Origin: Anaerorhabdus sp036641015
Lineage (GTDB): Bacteria; Bacillota_I; Bacilli_A; Erysipelotrichales; Erysipelotrichaceae
NCBI RefSeq assembly: GCF_036641015.1
Contig: NZ_JAVWFO010000002.1
Location: forward strand, 15,534 to 79,533
DNA: 64,000 nt
Reading direction: 5' to 3'
In this document: piece by piece, positions 42,913 through 52,816 of the stretch
How the letters are laid out: each line of letters starts with the position of its first letter
Numbering within the stretch: the stretch's first letter is position 1
Made by a program: the position numbers and the translations under genes
The notes under the pieces: model-generated
Told to the model about the DNA's origin: nothing
What the model saw: only the letters and a program-made list of their open reading frames with translations
Databases searched by the model: none

Positions 42913-45303
42913 ATGAAAGTAAGTATAAATTGGTTAAAAGAGTATATCTCCCTTGATGGGATTAGTGCAACAGAATTAGCAGATGCACTTACAACGGCAG
43001 GACTTGAAATAGAAGGTGTAGATCCAGTTGCACATGGAACAAATTTAGCAATTGGAGAAGTATTAAAATGCGAACCACATCCTGATTCAGATCATTTAAA
43101 TGTATGTATGGTTGAATATGGAGAAGGACCAACACAAATTGTTTGTGGGGCACCTAATTGTAAAGCGGGTATTAAAGTAATTGTTGCCAAAGTTGGCGCT
43201 GAATTACCGGGAATTACTATTAAAGCGGCAAAAGTAAGAGGCCAAGAATCAAATGGGATGTTATGTAGTCTTAGAGAACTTGGTGTTAATGAAAAATATT
43301 TAAGAGAAGATCAAATTAATGGTATAGAAATATTGCCGGTAGATGCACCAGTTGGTGATAATGAAGTATTAAAATACTTAGGACTTGATGATATTGTTTT
43401 AGATGCATCTCAAACTCCTAACCGTGCTGATTGTATGGCAATGTGGAGTGTCGCAAAAGAAGTGGGAGCAGTTCTACGTAGAGAAACTAAACTTCCTGTT
43501 TGTGATAATGTTTCTAACATAGGAAAACCAACAACGTTAGTTGTTAATTCAAAGACTGAAAAATGTCCGCACTTCTTAGGTAAGATTGTTGGTAAAGTTG
43601 TTGTTAAAGAATCACCAAAATGGATGCAAGATTATTTGCATGCTGCTGGTGTTCGCGCTATTAATAACGTAGTTGATATTTCAAACTATGTCATGATTGA
43701 AACAGGACAACCACTACATTTCTATGATTTAGCTAAGATGCCTCATAAAGAAATTACGGTAGTAGATGATGTCTGCATGAAGTTAACAGCACTAGATGGC
43801 GTTGAATATGATGTACAAAAAGGTGATTTATTAATTACTACAGGCAATGAAGCGACAGGTATTGCTGGTATTATGGGTGGTGATGATAGTAAGATTGATG
43901 AAACTACAACAGGAATCATCATTGAAGCAGCACACTTTAATCATGTATCTATTCGTAATACAGCGAAACGTTTAGGATTAATGACAGAAGCAGCTTCTAG
44001 ATATATTAAAGGTTTGGAACCACTTGCACAAAATAAAGCTATGGATCGTGCTGTTCAATTATTAATTGAATATGCCGATGCAAGTGAATTGGAAGAAACG
44101 GTGGAAGCTGGTAAAGTATCTTATACACCAATTCAAGTAACTGAAACATTAGAACATTGTAATGAACTATTAGGAACTGAATTTACGATGGATGAAGTGG
44201 TAGAGGTGTTAAAATCTTTAGACTTCAGCCCAGTTGTAAAAGGTGATGAATTTACATGTACAGTACCAAGTTATCGTACTGATATCTTGATTCGTGAAGA
44301 TATTGATGAAGAAATTATTCGCTTAATTGGATATGATAGATTAGAAGAAACACTTCCTTTAATGGAAGCAACTGCGGGTAAATTAACTCATCGCCAATCA
44401 CTAAGAAGAACTACTAAACAAGTATTATCAGGACTAGGAATTAGAGAAATTATTACATATACGCTTGTTAAGGAACAATTCATAGATAATGCTGTTATGC
44501 CATTTGGTGAACATGTGCATCTTGCCTCACCAATGAGTGAAGATCGTAAATATGTACGTAATGGCATTATGGCATCCATGCTTGAATGTTTATCTTATAA
44601 TCAAGCACGTAAAGCTAAGAATGTTAATTTATTCGAAATTTCAAATGTCTATGAAAAAGGAAAAGTAGAGGAAAGAGTTGGTATTTTATTATCTGATTCT
44701 TTACAAGAAAATCGATTACAAAAAATTAATATCACAAGTGATTTCTATGCGTTAAAAGGTATTGTAATGGCATGGTTAGAAAAGCTAGGATTTGCTTCAA
44801 ATAGAATTTATATTAAAGAAAATACAATTGATACTGTTCATTTCCATCCTTATCGTAGTGCTGCTATTTACCTAGGTAATGACTGCATCGGTGTGCTTGG
44901 AGAAGTGCATCCTGCATATGTAAAACAAATGAATGTAAGTCGTTGTGTTTATGGTGAATTTAACTTTGATAAATTAGTAGATACTAAAGGAGCAAAAGTT
45001 AAATTCGTACCACTTGAACGTTACCCATCAACTTCACGTGATATTGCGTTGGTTGTTAGTGATGATATTTCAGCACAATCTATTTTAGATGTAATTAATA
45101 AAGTTGGTAAAAAATTAGTTCAACGTACTGAAGTTTTTGATGTGTATCAAGGTGAACATATTGAAGATGGCTGTAAATCAATTGCTTTAAACATTGTATA
45201 CCAAGCATCAGATCATACATTAACAGATGATGAAGTATTACCTTTACATCAAGAAATATTAAAAGAATTAGAAACAAAAGTTAACGCAAAACTTAGAGGT
45301 TAA
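42913..45303 (+). CDS. pheT: Phenylalanine--tRNA ligase beta subunit
   Basis: The 796-residue subunit has an N-terminal tRNA-binding (EMAP-like) domain (about residues 40-150), B3/B4 editing domain (about 210-370), B5 domain (about 400-470, YRTDILIREDIDEEIIRLIGYD) and a C-terminal ferredoxin-fold anticodon-binding domain (LERYPSTSRDIALVVSD). Length is full. The start follows GGGGAGG, 18 bases after pheS. A terminator shared with the convergent gene follows. Confidence 0.97.
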   Translation: MKVSINWLKEYISLDGISATELADALTTAGLEIEGVDPVAHGTNLAIGEVLKCEPHPDSDHLNVCMVEYGEGPTQIVCGAPNCKAGIKVIVAKVGAELPGITIKAAKVRGQESNGMLCSLRELGVNEKYLREDQINGIEILPVDAPVGDNEVLKYLGLDDIVLDASQTPNRADCMAMWSVAKEVGAVLRRETKLPVCDNVSNIGKPTTLVVNSKTEKCPHFLGKIVGKVVVKESPKWMQDYLHAAGVRAINNVVDISNYVMIETGQPLHFYDLAKMPHKEITVVDDVCMKLTALDGVEYDVQKGDLLITTGNEATGIAGIMGGDDSKIDETTTGIIIEAAHFNHVSIRNTAKRLGLMTEAASRYIKGLEPLAQNKAMDRAVQLLIEYADASELEETVEAGKVSYTPIQVTETLEHCNELLGTEFTMDEVVEVLKSLDFSPVVKGDEFTCTVPSYRTDILIREDIDEEIIRLIGYDRLEETLPLMEATAGKLTHRQSLRRTTKQVLSGLGIREIITYTLVKEQFIDNAVMPFGEHVHLASPMSEDRKYVRNGIMASMLECLSYNQARKAKNVNLFEISNVYEKGKVEERVGILLSDSLQENRLQKINITSDFYALKGIVMAWLEKLGFASNRIYIKENTIDTVHFHPYRSAAIYLGNDCIGVLGEVHPAYVKQMNVSRCVYGEFNFDKLVDTKGAKVKFVPLERYPSTSRDIALVVSDDISAQSILDVINKVGKKLVQRTEVFDVYQGEHIEDGCKSIALNIVYQASDHTLTDDEVLPLHQEILKELETKVNAKLRG

Positions 45304-45307
45304 TAAT

Positions 45308-45342
45308 AAAACTCCTGCATATGTTAAATATGTAGGAGTTTT
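45308..45342. terminator. Bidirectional terminator between pheT and the convergent membrane gene
   Basis: AAAACTCCTGCATAT pairs with ATATGTAGGAGTTTT (one G-U pair) in a 15-bp stem. It extends over the last codons of the minus-strand gene ending at 45324. Confidence 0.88.
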
Positions 45343-47015
45343 CTAACTTTGATAATTAATAAAGTAATCAATGTTCCAATGGATATCCATAGACTTATAT
45401 TTTGTATAGATGTTGATTTATATTTTAATAAGTAAGTTTCATTCTCGTTTGCATCAAACTGAACAAAAGAATTATCTGCTTGATATGTAGGAACTGCTGA
45501 GATGATATTATCATCAGTATCTATTGTGTATACTTGATAACCTAAATAATAAGTAACAGGAAGAATATAGGATTTATTTGGTTCTATATTTTTTATTGTC
45601 ATAGAATTATATGATCGATTAATTTCACCGTTTACAGATAATTGTGTATCATCTGTAATTACAGATTGTAGTCCTCTAAAATCAGGAGATATAACTGGTA
45701 AATAATCTGCCCCAGCTAATTCTACTCGTACATAATGAGCAGAATAGAAAGGATCAATAATGCTACCGTCAAGTAAGCTTTCATAACTCGTTTTAGAATC
45801 TATGCCAAAAGTTCTATCTAAAACAGGTAATATATGATAGATACCTTCACAAAGAAGTAAAGTAGATAAGACAATAGTGACTAATGATTTCTTATAGTTA
45901 AATTCATAAGGAATTAATGATGCTGGTACAAGTAAACAAATTGTACTAATCATTAGCAATCGCCATGGAAACTGAATTAGTGAGAAAAAAGAGAAATAGT
46001 TCCATGGTAATAGTTGCATAGGTAGAAATAATAGAATATATCCGATAAGCAAAGAATGTTTTGTAAAAATATTAATGTTTTTTCTTTTGGTAATATAAAG
46101 TAATGGAACAAACATTAAGAAGTATCCGATGTTAAGGATCATTGATAAATCATAAGATGTATCATTTGAACCATAACCAAATATTGTTTGATTAGCAAAG
46201 TATTTCCAAAAAGGAATAGTATTTGTATATAAACTTTCAGTAGAAGTATACGAGCCAAGATAGAATTTTTGTGATGCTAATTGTTCAAGCATAGGTAATG
46301 TGAAGAATGCAGTTAACAAAAATGTAACAGATGCAGCTTTTACAATATTTAAAATACGTTGTTTATTATCGAGTAAAAACTTGAGTCTAAAAATAATGAA
46401 AAATATAAATAAAATACAAGCTAGTACAAAGGTAATGTTATGAGTAAGAGCTAAACCAGTAAAACCAATAACAAGTGTTGACCATTTTGTCTTGTCATCA
46501 TAGAGTAGATAATAAATGCCTAATAACACAATGGGTAAGAAAATAAAACCCATAATCTCACCAAGTGCACCTCGCACATAAACATCTGTAATACGATAAT
46601 TATTAAATAAATAGAGGACACCAGCAAGATAAGCAGCGGAATTATTTTTGGATATTTTATATATGGTATTCATGATCAAGTAACAAGATAAAAATGTACT
46701 GATAATAATTATAAGTTTGTAGCAACTTGCGAGATTTAAACCTAGGTTATATAAAATAGCGGGGATGATTAGAAATATATCGCAATAGAATAATGGACTA
46801 GCATAACCATATCCTAAATTTTTAAGAGGATATATTTTAGCGAACCAATCACCGTGATTGAGTGCTTGCGCTAGGCCTTCAATTCTACTGAGGTGAAATA
46901 ATGTATCATGTTCCAGTGGTAGAAAATCTCTAATTAAATATGGGAAAGTAAATAGTATTGTGCATAATAAACTAAAGCTCAAGAATAGATAGGTTCTTTT
47001 GTTTTTAAAATTCAT
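45324..47015 (-). CDS. Polytopic membrane protein, GT-C/YfhO-like (PTPS-related domain type)
   Basis: The 563-residue protein has about 12 membrane helices. An early acidic loop reads FLPLEHDTLFHLSRIEGLAQAL, a D/H-rich pattern typical of GT-C glycosyltransferases. A C-terminal extracellular domain of about 120 residues and a final helix follow. Similar proteins are annotated as 6-pyruvoyl-tetrahydropterin synthase-related membrane proteins, with no proven role. The ATG at 47015 follows GGAGGGTG. It is one base downstream of the PMT-like gene, so both probably act on the same cell-envelope glycan or glycoprotein. Confidence 0.65.
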   Translation of the reverse strand: MNFKNKRTYLFLSFSLLCTILFTFPYLIRDFLPLEHDTLFHLSRIEGLAQALNHGDWFAKIYPLKNLGYGYASPLFYCDIFLIIPAILYNLGLNLASCYKLIIIISTFLSCYLIMNTIYKISKNNSAAYLAGVLYLFNNYRITDVYVRGALGEIMGFIFLPIVLLGIYYLLYDDKTKWSTLVIGFTGLALTHNITFVLACILFIFFIIFRLKFLLDNKQRILNIVKAASVTFLLTAFFTLPMLEQLASQKFYLGSYTSTESLYTNTIPFWKYFANQTIFGYGSNDTSYDLSMILNIGYFLMFVPLLYITKRKNINIFTKHSLLIGYILLFLPMQLLPWNYFSFFSLIQFPWRLLMISTICLLVPASLIPYEFNYKKSLVTIVLSTLLLCEGIYHILPVLDRTFGIDSKTSYESLLDGSIIDPFYSAHYVRVELAGADYLPVISPDFRGLQSVITDDTQLSVNGEINRSYNSMTIKNIEPNKSYILPVTYYLGYQVYTIDTDDNIISAVPTYQADNSFVQFDANENETYLLKYKSTSIQNISLWISIGTLITLLIIKVRKLLHI

Positions 47016-47016
47016 A

Positions 47017-48894
47017 TCACCCTCCAAAATACCAGCTAGGCAACCATTGAAGAGCGTTTACATATTGTTGCGAAGTAGTAAAACCTGTACATATAGGCAT
47101 AAAGAGTATAAATAAAATGATTACTAAGGAAACATAAATTAAAATAAGCTTCATATTATTTTTATCTTTTTGAATCAATGCCTTGCATGCATATACAATT
47201 GCTAAGATTAGAAAAGGCAATGATGGATAATAGTGATATGAGAATACACAACGAGTAACTAATACCCAAGGAAGCAGTGCAGCAAGATAACATATAACAA
47301 TTATAAATCCTGTTTTTGATTTGTTTTTATATGTGTCAAACATGGTGTATAACATTGCAAATACACCTACTACACTTATTAATGGATTATTGAAACAACT
47401 AATTGTTTTCATATAGCCATCACTTAATTGACCATAGTAATACCATATCGGTCTAATATCAAATAACCATTGGTACCAAACACTTTGATATGGGTGAGTA
47501 GCTTCTAAGTTAGCATGATAGTTATACATGCTTTGAATTTGTTTTAAAACATTTGCGATACTCCATGTATCATTTTTCCATACTCTACATGGAATATAAT
47601 GCAAGAAATAAATAAGTATTGGAACGATAACAAAAAATAAACAACACCATAATATAGTTTTAACAGCACGTGCTTTAAATGCTTTTTTAAATGCAATTGA
47701 CTGTTGATCGTTTAACGATTTTGCTTTATTGTATTTGATCCAATTAGTAATAAAGTGAGTAAAGAATAAGATTGCTAAAGCGATTGCGGCATAACATCCA
47801 GTCCATTTGACAGATATAGCCAGACCCATTGCTATGCCAGATAACGCGAGCCATAATAATTGTTTCTTAAATGAAGTAGATTGATAGTCAGTAAAGAAAT
47901 ATTGAATCATAAAATAAGTCATTAACAAAATAAAGAATATACTAAATGGTTCAAGTGTTCCAATGCGTGATGTAGTAATTAACATAAAATCTGATGCAAA
48001 TAGGATGGTGCCAATAGTTGATAATATATGATTTTTAAATAGTTTCTTAGTGATTAAATAAAATAATGGAAGAATCATTATTCCAAATAGTGCTCCCATG
48101 ATCCGCCATCCAAATGGATTCATACCAAATAGCTTAATTCCAATAGCTATAATTGATGTACCCAATAAAGGATGAACAGATGCATACATATCTTGACCGT
48201 TAGCTATTTCCCAAGCGTTACGTGGATGATATATTTCATCAAAATACGATGAATCAAAATAAGTGGGTGTTAATGGAACAAGTGTTTGTTCATCAATAAT
48301 GTTTAATGCACTATTGAGATTATCAGGATTTGATAATGTAATAGGATTTAAAGTAAGAAGTTCATCACTGCCACTTTTTTTAAGTGCAAATTCATTTATG
48401 ACAGATGTTGAATCATTAAATACAATTGAAATATATCTATAATTCCAATTACCTTTAGCTGTTACCCAACTAAATACACCGCTATGATTATCTAATATAG
48501 TGATCGTTTCCCAAGTTTTCTTATCATTGCTTCCAAGGACTTCAGCGTTGTTAAACCAAATTTGGGCACCACTTTCCAATGCGTTGGTATTTCCCTCGCC
48601 ACCAATGGCGTAAACAGTATCAAACGATGGATTACTATCCATAACCTCAAAGATAACATATTCGTCGCTATCTTGTGCTTGCCAGTTAGTTATAGGCATT
48701 TGATTAGAACCCAATTGCCATAATGATATTACTGCATAAATAGCTGTTATTAAAATAATTGAAAAAGCATCACTTTTGATTTTTCTCTTTGTAATTTTAA
48801 ACAATAGAAAAATCGCAACTGTTATTGCTAAGCAAACAGTTACAATAGATAATAATTCTTGATTACCGAATAAAGATAAGCTTATATTTTTCAT
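47017..48894 (-). CDS. Protein-O-mannosyltransferase-like (GT39/PMT) membrane protein with inserted beta domain
   Basis: The 625-residue protein has two N-terminal helices, then an insert of about 120 residues (roughly 75-195). That insert resembles a discoidin/F5-8C-like fold, with NAEVLGSNDKKTWETI and NWNYRYISIVF. The PMT catalytic domain follows, with the acidic pair and basic motif in YFDEIYHPRNAWE, SVHPLLG and further helices. PMT enzymes transfer mannose from a lipid carrier to proteins outside the membrane. Start 48894 follows CGGTGAAA; a GTG at 48903 lies in that site. Confidence 0.8.
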   Translation of the reverse strand: MKNISLSLFGNQELLSIVTVCLAITVAIFLLFKITKRKIKSDAFSIILITAIYAVISLWQLGSNQMPITNWQAQDSDEYVIFEVMDSNPSFDTVYAIGGEGNTNALESGAQIWFNNAEVLGSNDKKTWETITILDNHSGVFSWVTAKGNWNYRYISIVFNDSTSVINEFALKKSGSDELLTLNPITLSNPDNLNSALNIIDEQTLVPLTPTYFDSSYFDEIYHPRNAWEIANGQDMYASVHPLLGTSIIAIGIKLFGMNPFGWRIMGALFGIMILPLFYLITKKLFKNHILSTIGTILFASDFMLITTSRIGTLEPFSIFFILLMTYFMIQYFFTDYQSTSFKKQLLWLALSGIAMGLAISVKWTGCYAAIALAILFFTHFITNWIKYNKAKSLNDQQSIAFKKAFKARAVKTILWCCLFFVIVPILIYFLHYIPCRVWKNDTWSIANVLKQIQSMYNYHANLEATHPYQSVWYQWLFDIRPIWYYYGQLSDGYMKTISCFNNPLISVVGVFAMLYTMFDTYKNKSKTGFIIVICYLAALLPWVLVTRCVFSYHYYPSLPFLILAIVYACKALIQKDKNNMKLILIYVSLVIILFILFMPICTGFTTSQQYVNALQWLPSWYFGG

Positions 48895-48910
48895 TATTTT
48901 CACCGTTATT

Positions 48911-48939
48911 ATTATACTTTGTAATTGTCAAAAAGACAA
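48911..48939 (-). promoter_or_regulatory. Promoter of the PMT-like operon
   Basis: On the minus strand TTGTCT (48939-48934) and TATAAT (48916-48911) are separated by 17 bases, close to the start codon. Confidence 0.75.
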
Positions 48940-49018
48940 AATAAGTGTAAAAAAGCAAAGTACCTTTGATTTTAATTAGAATTTGAAGTAAAATTATACA
49001 TGCTTTGAGGTGAAAGAT

Positions 49019-49873
49019 ATGAGTAAAATAGGATTAGTATTAGAAGGCGGCGGAATGCGCGGTGCATATACTGCAGGGGCGCTTGCTTGGCTTGTTGACA
49101 ACAATATTGAATTTGATTATGGCGTTGGAATATCTGCAGGAGCAATTAATCTATGTAGTTATCTTTTAAAGAAAAAAGAATACCTACATGATATAACTGT
49201 TGATCATATGTCAGATAAGAAAAATGTAGGTTTAGTTCCGCTATTAAAGGAACATCGCTATGTTGGATATGACTATATGTTTGATGATTTATTAATCAAT
49301 AAAGTAAAATATGATGTTAAACCAATTAAAGAAAAAAATATGCCTATGGAATTTGGCTTGTATGATATGAATGAAGAGAGAACAGTTTTCTATGGTCCTC
49401 AAGATTTAGATGATAACTTAAGAATGTTAAAGGCAGCGTGTTCATTACCAATTGCTGGAAGAATTGTTGATTATAATGGCCATCGTTATTTAGATGGTGG
49501 TATATCAATTATGATTCCAATTGAGAGAAGCATTGAAAAGGGTTGTGATAAAAATGTTGTGATTATCACTAAACCTGCTGGTTATTCACGTAAAGCTGCT
49601 GGATCATTTATGCAAAAGTTAATGGCTTTTAATTATCCGAAGTATAAAAAAATGGTATATGATTATACTCATCGTCATGAATCTTATAATAGACAAATGA
49701 AACTAATCGAGGAGAATGTTGATAAGGGGACATGTTTACTAATTAGACCAAGTGAGACAATTCCGGTAAAAAGATTTAGTGGAGATCCTGAAAATCTAAA
49801 ACGTTTATATGAATTGGGTTATCAAGATATGGAAACAAGAAAAGAAGAAATAGTAAAATTTATGAAAAAATAG
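49019..49873 (+). CDS. Patatin-like phospholipase
   Basis: The 284-residue protein has the patatin Ser-Asp dyad: oxyanion loop GGGMRG (residues about 11-16), nucleophile in GISAG and the aspartate in YLDGGIS. It is the short RssA/YlbK-like bacterial form and probably hydrolyses acyl lipids at the membrane. ATG 49019 follows GAGGTG; the GTG at 49010 is part of the Shine-Dalgarno. Confidence 0.9.
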   Translation: MSKIGLVLEGGGMRGAYTAGALAWLVDNNIEFDYGVGISAGAINLCSYLLKKKEYLHDITVDHMSDKKNVGLVPLLKEHRYVGYDYMFDDLLINKVKYDVKPIKEKNMPMEFGLYDMNEERTVFYGPQDLDDNLRMLKAACSLPIAGRIVDYNGHRYLDGGISIMIPIERSIEKGCDKNVVIITKPAGYSRKAAGSFMQKLMAFNYPKYKKMVYDYTHRHESYNRQMKLIEENVDKGTCLLIRPSETIPVKRFSGDPENLKRLYELGYQDMETRKEEIVKFMKK

Positions 49874-49903
49874 TTGCGGATTAATTTCCACAACTATTTT
49901 TAT
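49867..49903. terminator. Terminator between convergent patatin and VanY genes
   Basis: AAAATAGTTG and CAACTATTTT form a 10-bp stem, extended by GG/CC after one mismatch, followed by T. Confidence 0.8.
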
Positions 49904-49904
49904 A

Positions 49905-51194
49905 TTATTCTGTTTTTTCTGTTGCTTCAGCACTAGGTTCAGTTGTTGGTTCACTTGTTTCAGATGACTCATCTTCTGGTGTAGTGGTTGATGCAGATGG
50001 ATTCTTTAAAGCATTATTATTTTCTTCGTTATTCCAAGGAGCCATATAAAGTTCATAGTATTCATCATATGTTAATTTTGAATCTACAACTTTTTGAGCT
50101 AAATCAACACCTAGATAACGATAATGCCATGGTTCATATTGATATCCAGTAATTGTTTCTTTGCCTTCAGGGAAACGTAGAATCCAACCGAATTTTTGAC
50201 AATTTTGACTAGTCCAGACAAATTCATCGGATTCACCAAATTTTGCAATTGCTTTACCATTTTCGTCAAGTGCTGACATGTCTACTGTTAAACCTGTTTG
50301 GTGTTCAGAGAAACCAGCGCGTGCACTATATGTATCGGCAGCTTCTTGACCATCTTTGTTTACATAACGATCATATAAAGCTTGTTGATTTTCATAACTT
50401 CTATATGAACTAGAAGCAAAGATTCTAAGTCCCATTGCTCTAGCGCCTTCACATAACTGCTTTAATCCCTCTGCTGCAGGAGCATCAAGTTGTAATCCAG
50501 TAGATGCATATTGAATTGATAAGTCTTGAAGTTGAGGTGGCACGAATGAACCATCTAAATAATAAGTTTTATTAACTAACATATCATAGCTACCTTGGTT
50601 AATGACTGGCTTTGTAGTAACATATGGTGTTTTGTATGTATTTGTTAATTCGAACTTTGTTGAACTATTAGTTGCACTGTGTGAAACAGCATCTTCTATA
50701 TATGGTTGTACATCACTTTGAAAATCAAAGACAAGTAATGGTGTTAATTCAAAGAATGTTAAGTTATCAAATAGTTTTAATGCTTGTTCCTCAGTATAGC
50801 CTTTATCAATTAAGCGATCATATAGTACGAATTCTCTTTGATCACAACTATCTGAAACGACATATAACTTAATATAATCTTTGTTTAAAGATTGACTATT
50901 AATCGCATCAGCTAAGTTTGATGAGTAGTATTTATTCTTAATTAATGTTCCTGTTAATTTTTGTTTTCTAATTTCTGTTATTGTAGCTTTGTCATAACCT
51001 AAATCTTTTAATTTACTGTTTTCAATAGTTTTTGGAACTGTAAAAATGGCGATAATTAAAACAACAATTGCGATAAATCCATAAAGAACGGGTTTTCTAA
51101 TACGACGCACCTTTCTTTTGACGATACGTTTACCGCTAGGTGTACCTTTGCTAGTTTTTTTGACTACCTTTGTATGTTTTTGTTGTTGACTCAT
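49905..51194 (-). CDS. D-alanyl-D-alanine carboxypeptidase, VanY family
   Basis: The 429-residue membrane-anchored protein has a very basic cytoplasmic N-terminus and one helix (about residues 33-52). An extracellular region of unknown fold follows, then the M15B/VanY domain. SSYRSYENQQALYDRYV, SEHQTGLTVDMS (zinc His and Asp) and EPWHYRYLG (zinc His) are all intact. The last 40 residues are Thr/Glu/Ser-rich. It trims the terminal D-alanine from peptidoglycan stem peptides. Start 51194 follows AGGAGGTG. Confidence 0.92.
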   Translation of the reverse strand: MSQQQKHTKVVKKTSKGTPSGKRIVKRKVRRIRKPVLYGFIAIVVLIIAIFTVPKTIENSKLKDLGYDKATITEIRKQKLTGTLIKNKYYSSNLADAINSQSLNKDYIKLYVVSDSCDQREFVLYDRLIDKGYTEEQALKLFDNLTFFELTPLLVFDFQSDVQPYIEDAVSHSATNSSTKFELTNTYKTPYVTTKPVINQGSYDMLVNKTYYLDGSFVPPQLQDLSIQYASTGLQLDAPAAEGLKQLCEGARAMGLRIFASSSYRSYENQQALYDRYVNKDGQEAADTYSARAGFSEHQTGLTVDMSALDENGKAIAKFGESDEFVWTSQNCQKFGWILRFPEGKETITGYQYEPWHYRYLGVDLAQKVVDSKLTYDEYYELYMAPWNNEENNNALKNPSASTTTPEDESSETSEPTTEPSAEATEKTE

Positions 51195-51196
51195 GT

Positions 51197-51868
51197 TTAC
51201 ACCTCCTCAAGAATAGTCCATGGGAACACTTTAGGTGGGTTATCCACAAATGTCATTTCTTCCTTTGTTACAGGATGAATGATTGTTAATGAAGTTGCCC
51301 ACAATGCAATTTGTGCATGCTCTTTTGCTTTAGGGTTGTAACGTTGATCTCCCCATAGTGGAGCATTTCTGCTAGAGAATTGAACACGTATCTGATGAGA
51401 GCGTCCAGTTTCTAGTTGTATCTCAACATAACTTAAATCTTGTTTTTGGCTTAATATCTGGTAGTGTAAAATTGCTTTTTTAGCTTTCGGATTTGATTCC
51501 TTAGTTACTTGAACCATATTTCTTTTTTCATCTTTCACTAGATAATCAGTAAGGGTTCCTTCTTGTTTAAAGGTGCCATTGCAAATTACTGCATGATAAA
51601 TTTTCTTAAACTTATGAGTTCTAACTTGTTCGGATAGTCTAGATGCTGCTTTTGAAGTTTTCGCAAAAACTACTACACCACCAACTGGTCTATCTAATCG
51701 ATGAACTAGTCCTAAGTATACATTTCCTGGTTTATCATATCGTTTTTTTAAATCATCTTTTAGTAGTGTTAGTAAATCCATATCTTTTGATTCATCTTCT
51801 TGGATAGGGATATTAACAGGCTTTTCCACAACGAGTAAATGATTGTCTTCGTATATAATTTTAATCAT
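51197..51868 (-). CDS. RluA-family pseudouridine synthase
   Basis: The 223-residue enzyme has the RluA motif GLVHRLDRPVGGVVVFAK with the catalytic aspartate, and GRSHQIRVQFSS near the C-terminus. No S4 domain is present, so it is the short form; rRNA or tRNA target unknown. ATG 51868 (MIKIIYEDN) overlaps the upstream gene by eight bases (ATGATTAA). Longer starts at 51886 or 51895 are possible but overlap more. Confidence 0.88.
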   Translation of the reverse strand: MIKIIYEDNHLLVVEKPVNIPIQEDESKDMDLLTLLKDDLKKRYDKPGNVYLGLVHRLDRPVGGVVVFAKTSKAASRLSEQVRTHKFKKIYHAVICNGTFKQEGTLTDYLVKDEKRNMVQVTKESNPKAKKAILHYQILSQKQDLSYVEIQLETGRSHQIRVQFSSRNAPLWGDQRYNPKAKEHAQIALWATSLTIIHPVTKEEMTFVDNPPKVFPWTILEEV

Positions 51869-52739
51869 TTCTTGTCCATTTTCCATAAATACCACAAGGA
51901 AGTGTTAAGCCTTCACGTGTAATTGGAAGACCAACTTCGCCAGCCTCAACTTTTCCTTCGGGGTGTTTCTTTAATACGGTTGTAGCTAAGATGTTTTCTA
52001 ATACGGTACTTGAGAAACCAGTAGTATATGAATTTACTAGAAAGAATAGTGGATCATCATCGAGGATTTCTAAACAAGAAGTTACAAGTTCAGTAATTTG
52101 TTCTTCAAGTTTCCACATTTCTCCGTTTGGACCTCTTCCATATGATGGGGGATCCATTAAGATACCATGATATGTATGTCCTCTTCTTTTTTCACGTTGA
52201 ACAAATTTTAATACATCATCAACAATAAAACGAATTGTATTGTTTTCAAGGTGAGATAAGACCATGTTTTCTTTTGCCCATTGAGTCATACCCTTTGATG
52301 CGTCTACATGGACTACTTCGGCTGCACCTGCACTACTACATGCCATTGTTGCACCACCGGTATAAGCAAATAGATTTAATACTCTTATTTCTCTATTACT
52401 ATTACGAATACATTCTTGCATCCAATCCCAGTTAACTGCTTGTTCAGGGAATAAACCGGTATGTTTAAATCCAGTAGGTGATACTTTAAATGTTAATTCC
52501 TTATAATCGATTGTCCAGTATTCTGGTAAATCTTTCTTAAAATCCCAACTTCCACCACCTTGTTTTGAACGGTGATAGATAGCGTGTGTATTTTTCCATA
52601 CATTTGATGATGTATCAGCTGTCCATACAGCTTGTGGATCAGGACGTCTAAGAACGATGTTCTTCCATCGCTCTAATTTTTCTCCATTTCCCGCATCAAT
52701 GCATTCATAATCTTTCCAATGGATAGCACATTTTTTCAT
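51861..52739 (-). CDS. Class I SAM-dependent rRNA methyltransferase (RlmI/RlmK-like)
   Basis: The 292-residue enzyme has a Rossmann domain with LNLFAYTGGATMACSSAGA (SAM motif I), VVHVDASKGMTQWAKEN and the catalytic-type MDPPSYGRGPNGE. The N-terminal part lacks a PUA domain. This group methylates cytosine C5 or guanine in 23S rRNA. It forms an operon with the overlapping pseudouridine synthase. Start 52739 follows AAGGAGTATTTCG. Confidence 0.85.
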   Translation of the reverse strand: MKKCAIHWKDYECIDAGNGEKLERWKNIVLRRPDPQAVWTADTSSNVWKNTHAIYHRSKQGGGSWDFKKDLPEYWTIDYKELTFKVSPTGFKHTGLFPEQAVNWDWMQECIRNSNREIRVLNLFAYTGGATMACSSAGAAEVVHVDASKGMTQWAKENMVLSHLENNTIRFIVDDVLKFVQREKRRGHTYHGILMDPPSYGRGPNGEMWKLEEQITELVTSCLEILDDDPLFFLVNSYTTGFSSTVLENILATTVLKKHPEGKVEAGEVGLPITREGLTLPCGIYGKWTRND

Positions 52740-52816
52740 CGAAATACTCCTTAATATATGGTAATATTATAACATTAAACATTTGGTAAATAAACTAAGC
52801 AATAAAAGGAGGATTT

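Noticed and set aside
45095..45277. Minus-strand open frames inside pheT and similar frames opposite oppB, oppC, tadA and others
   Set aside because: They are shadows of strongly supported genes, without ribosome sites or recognisable products.
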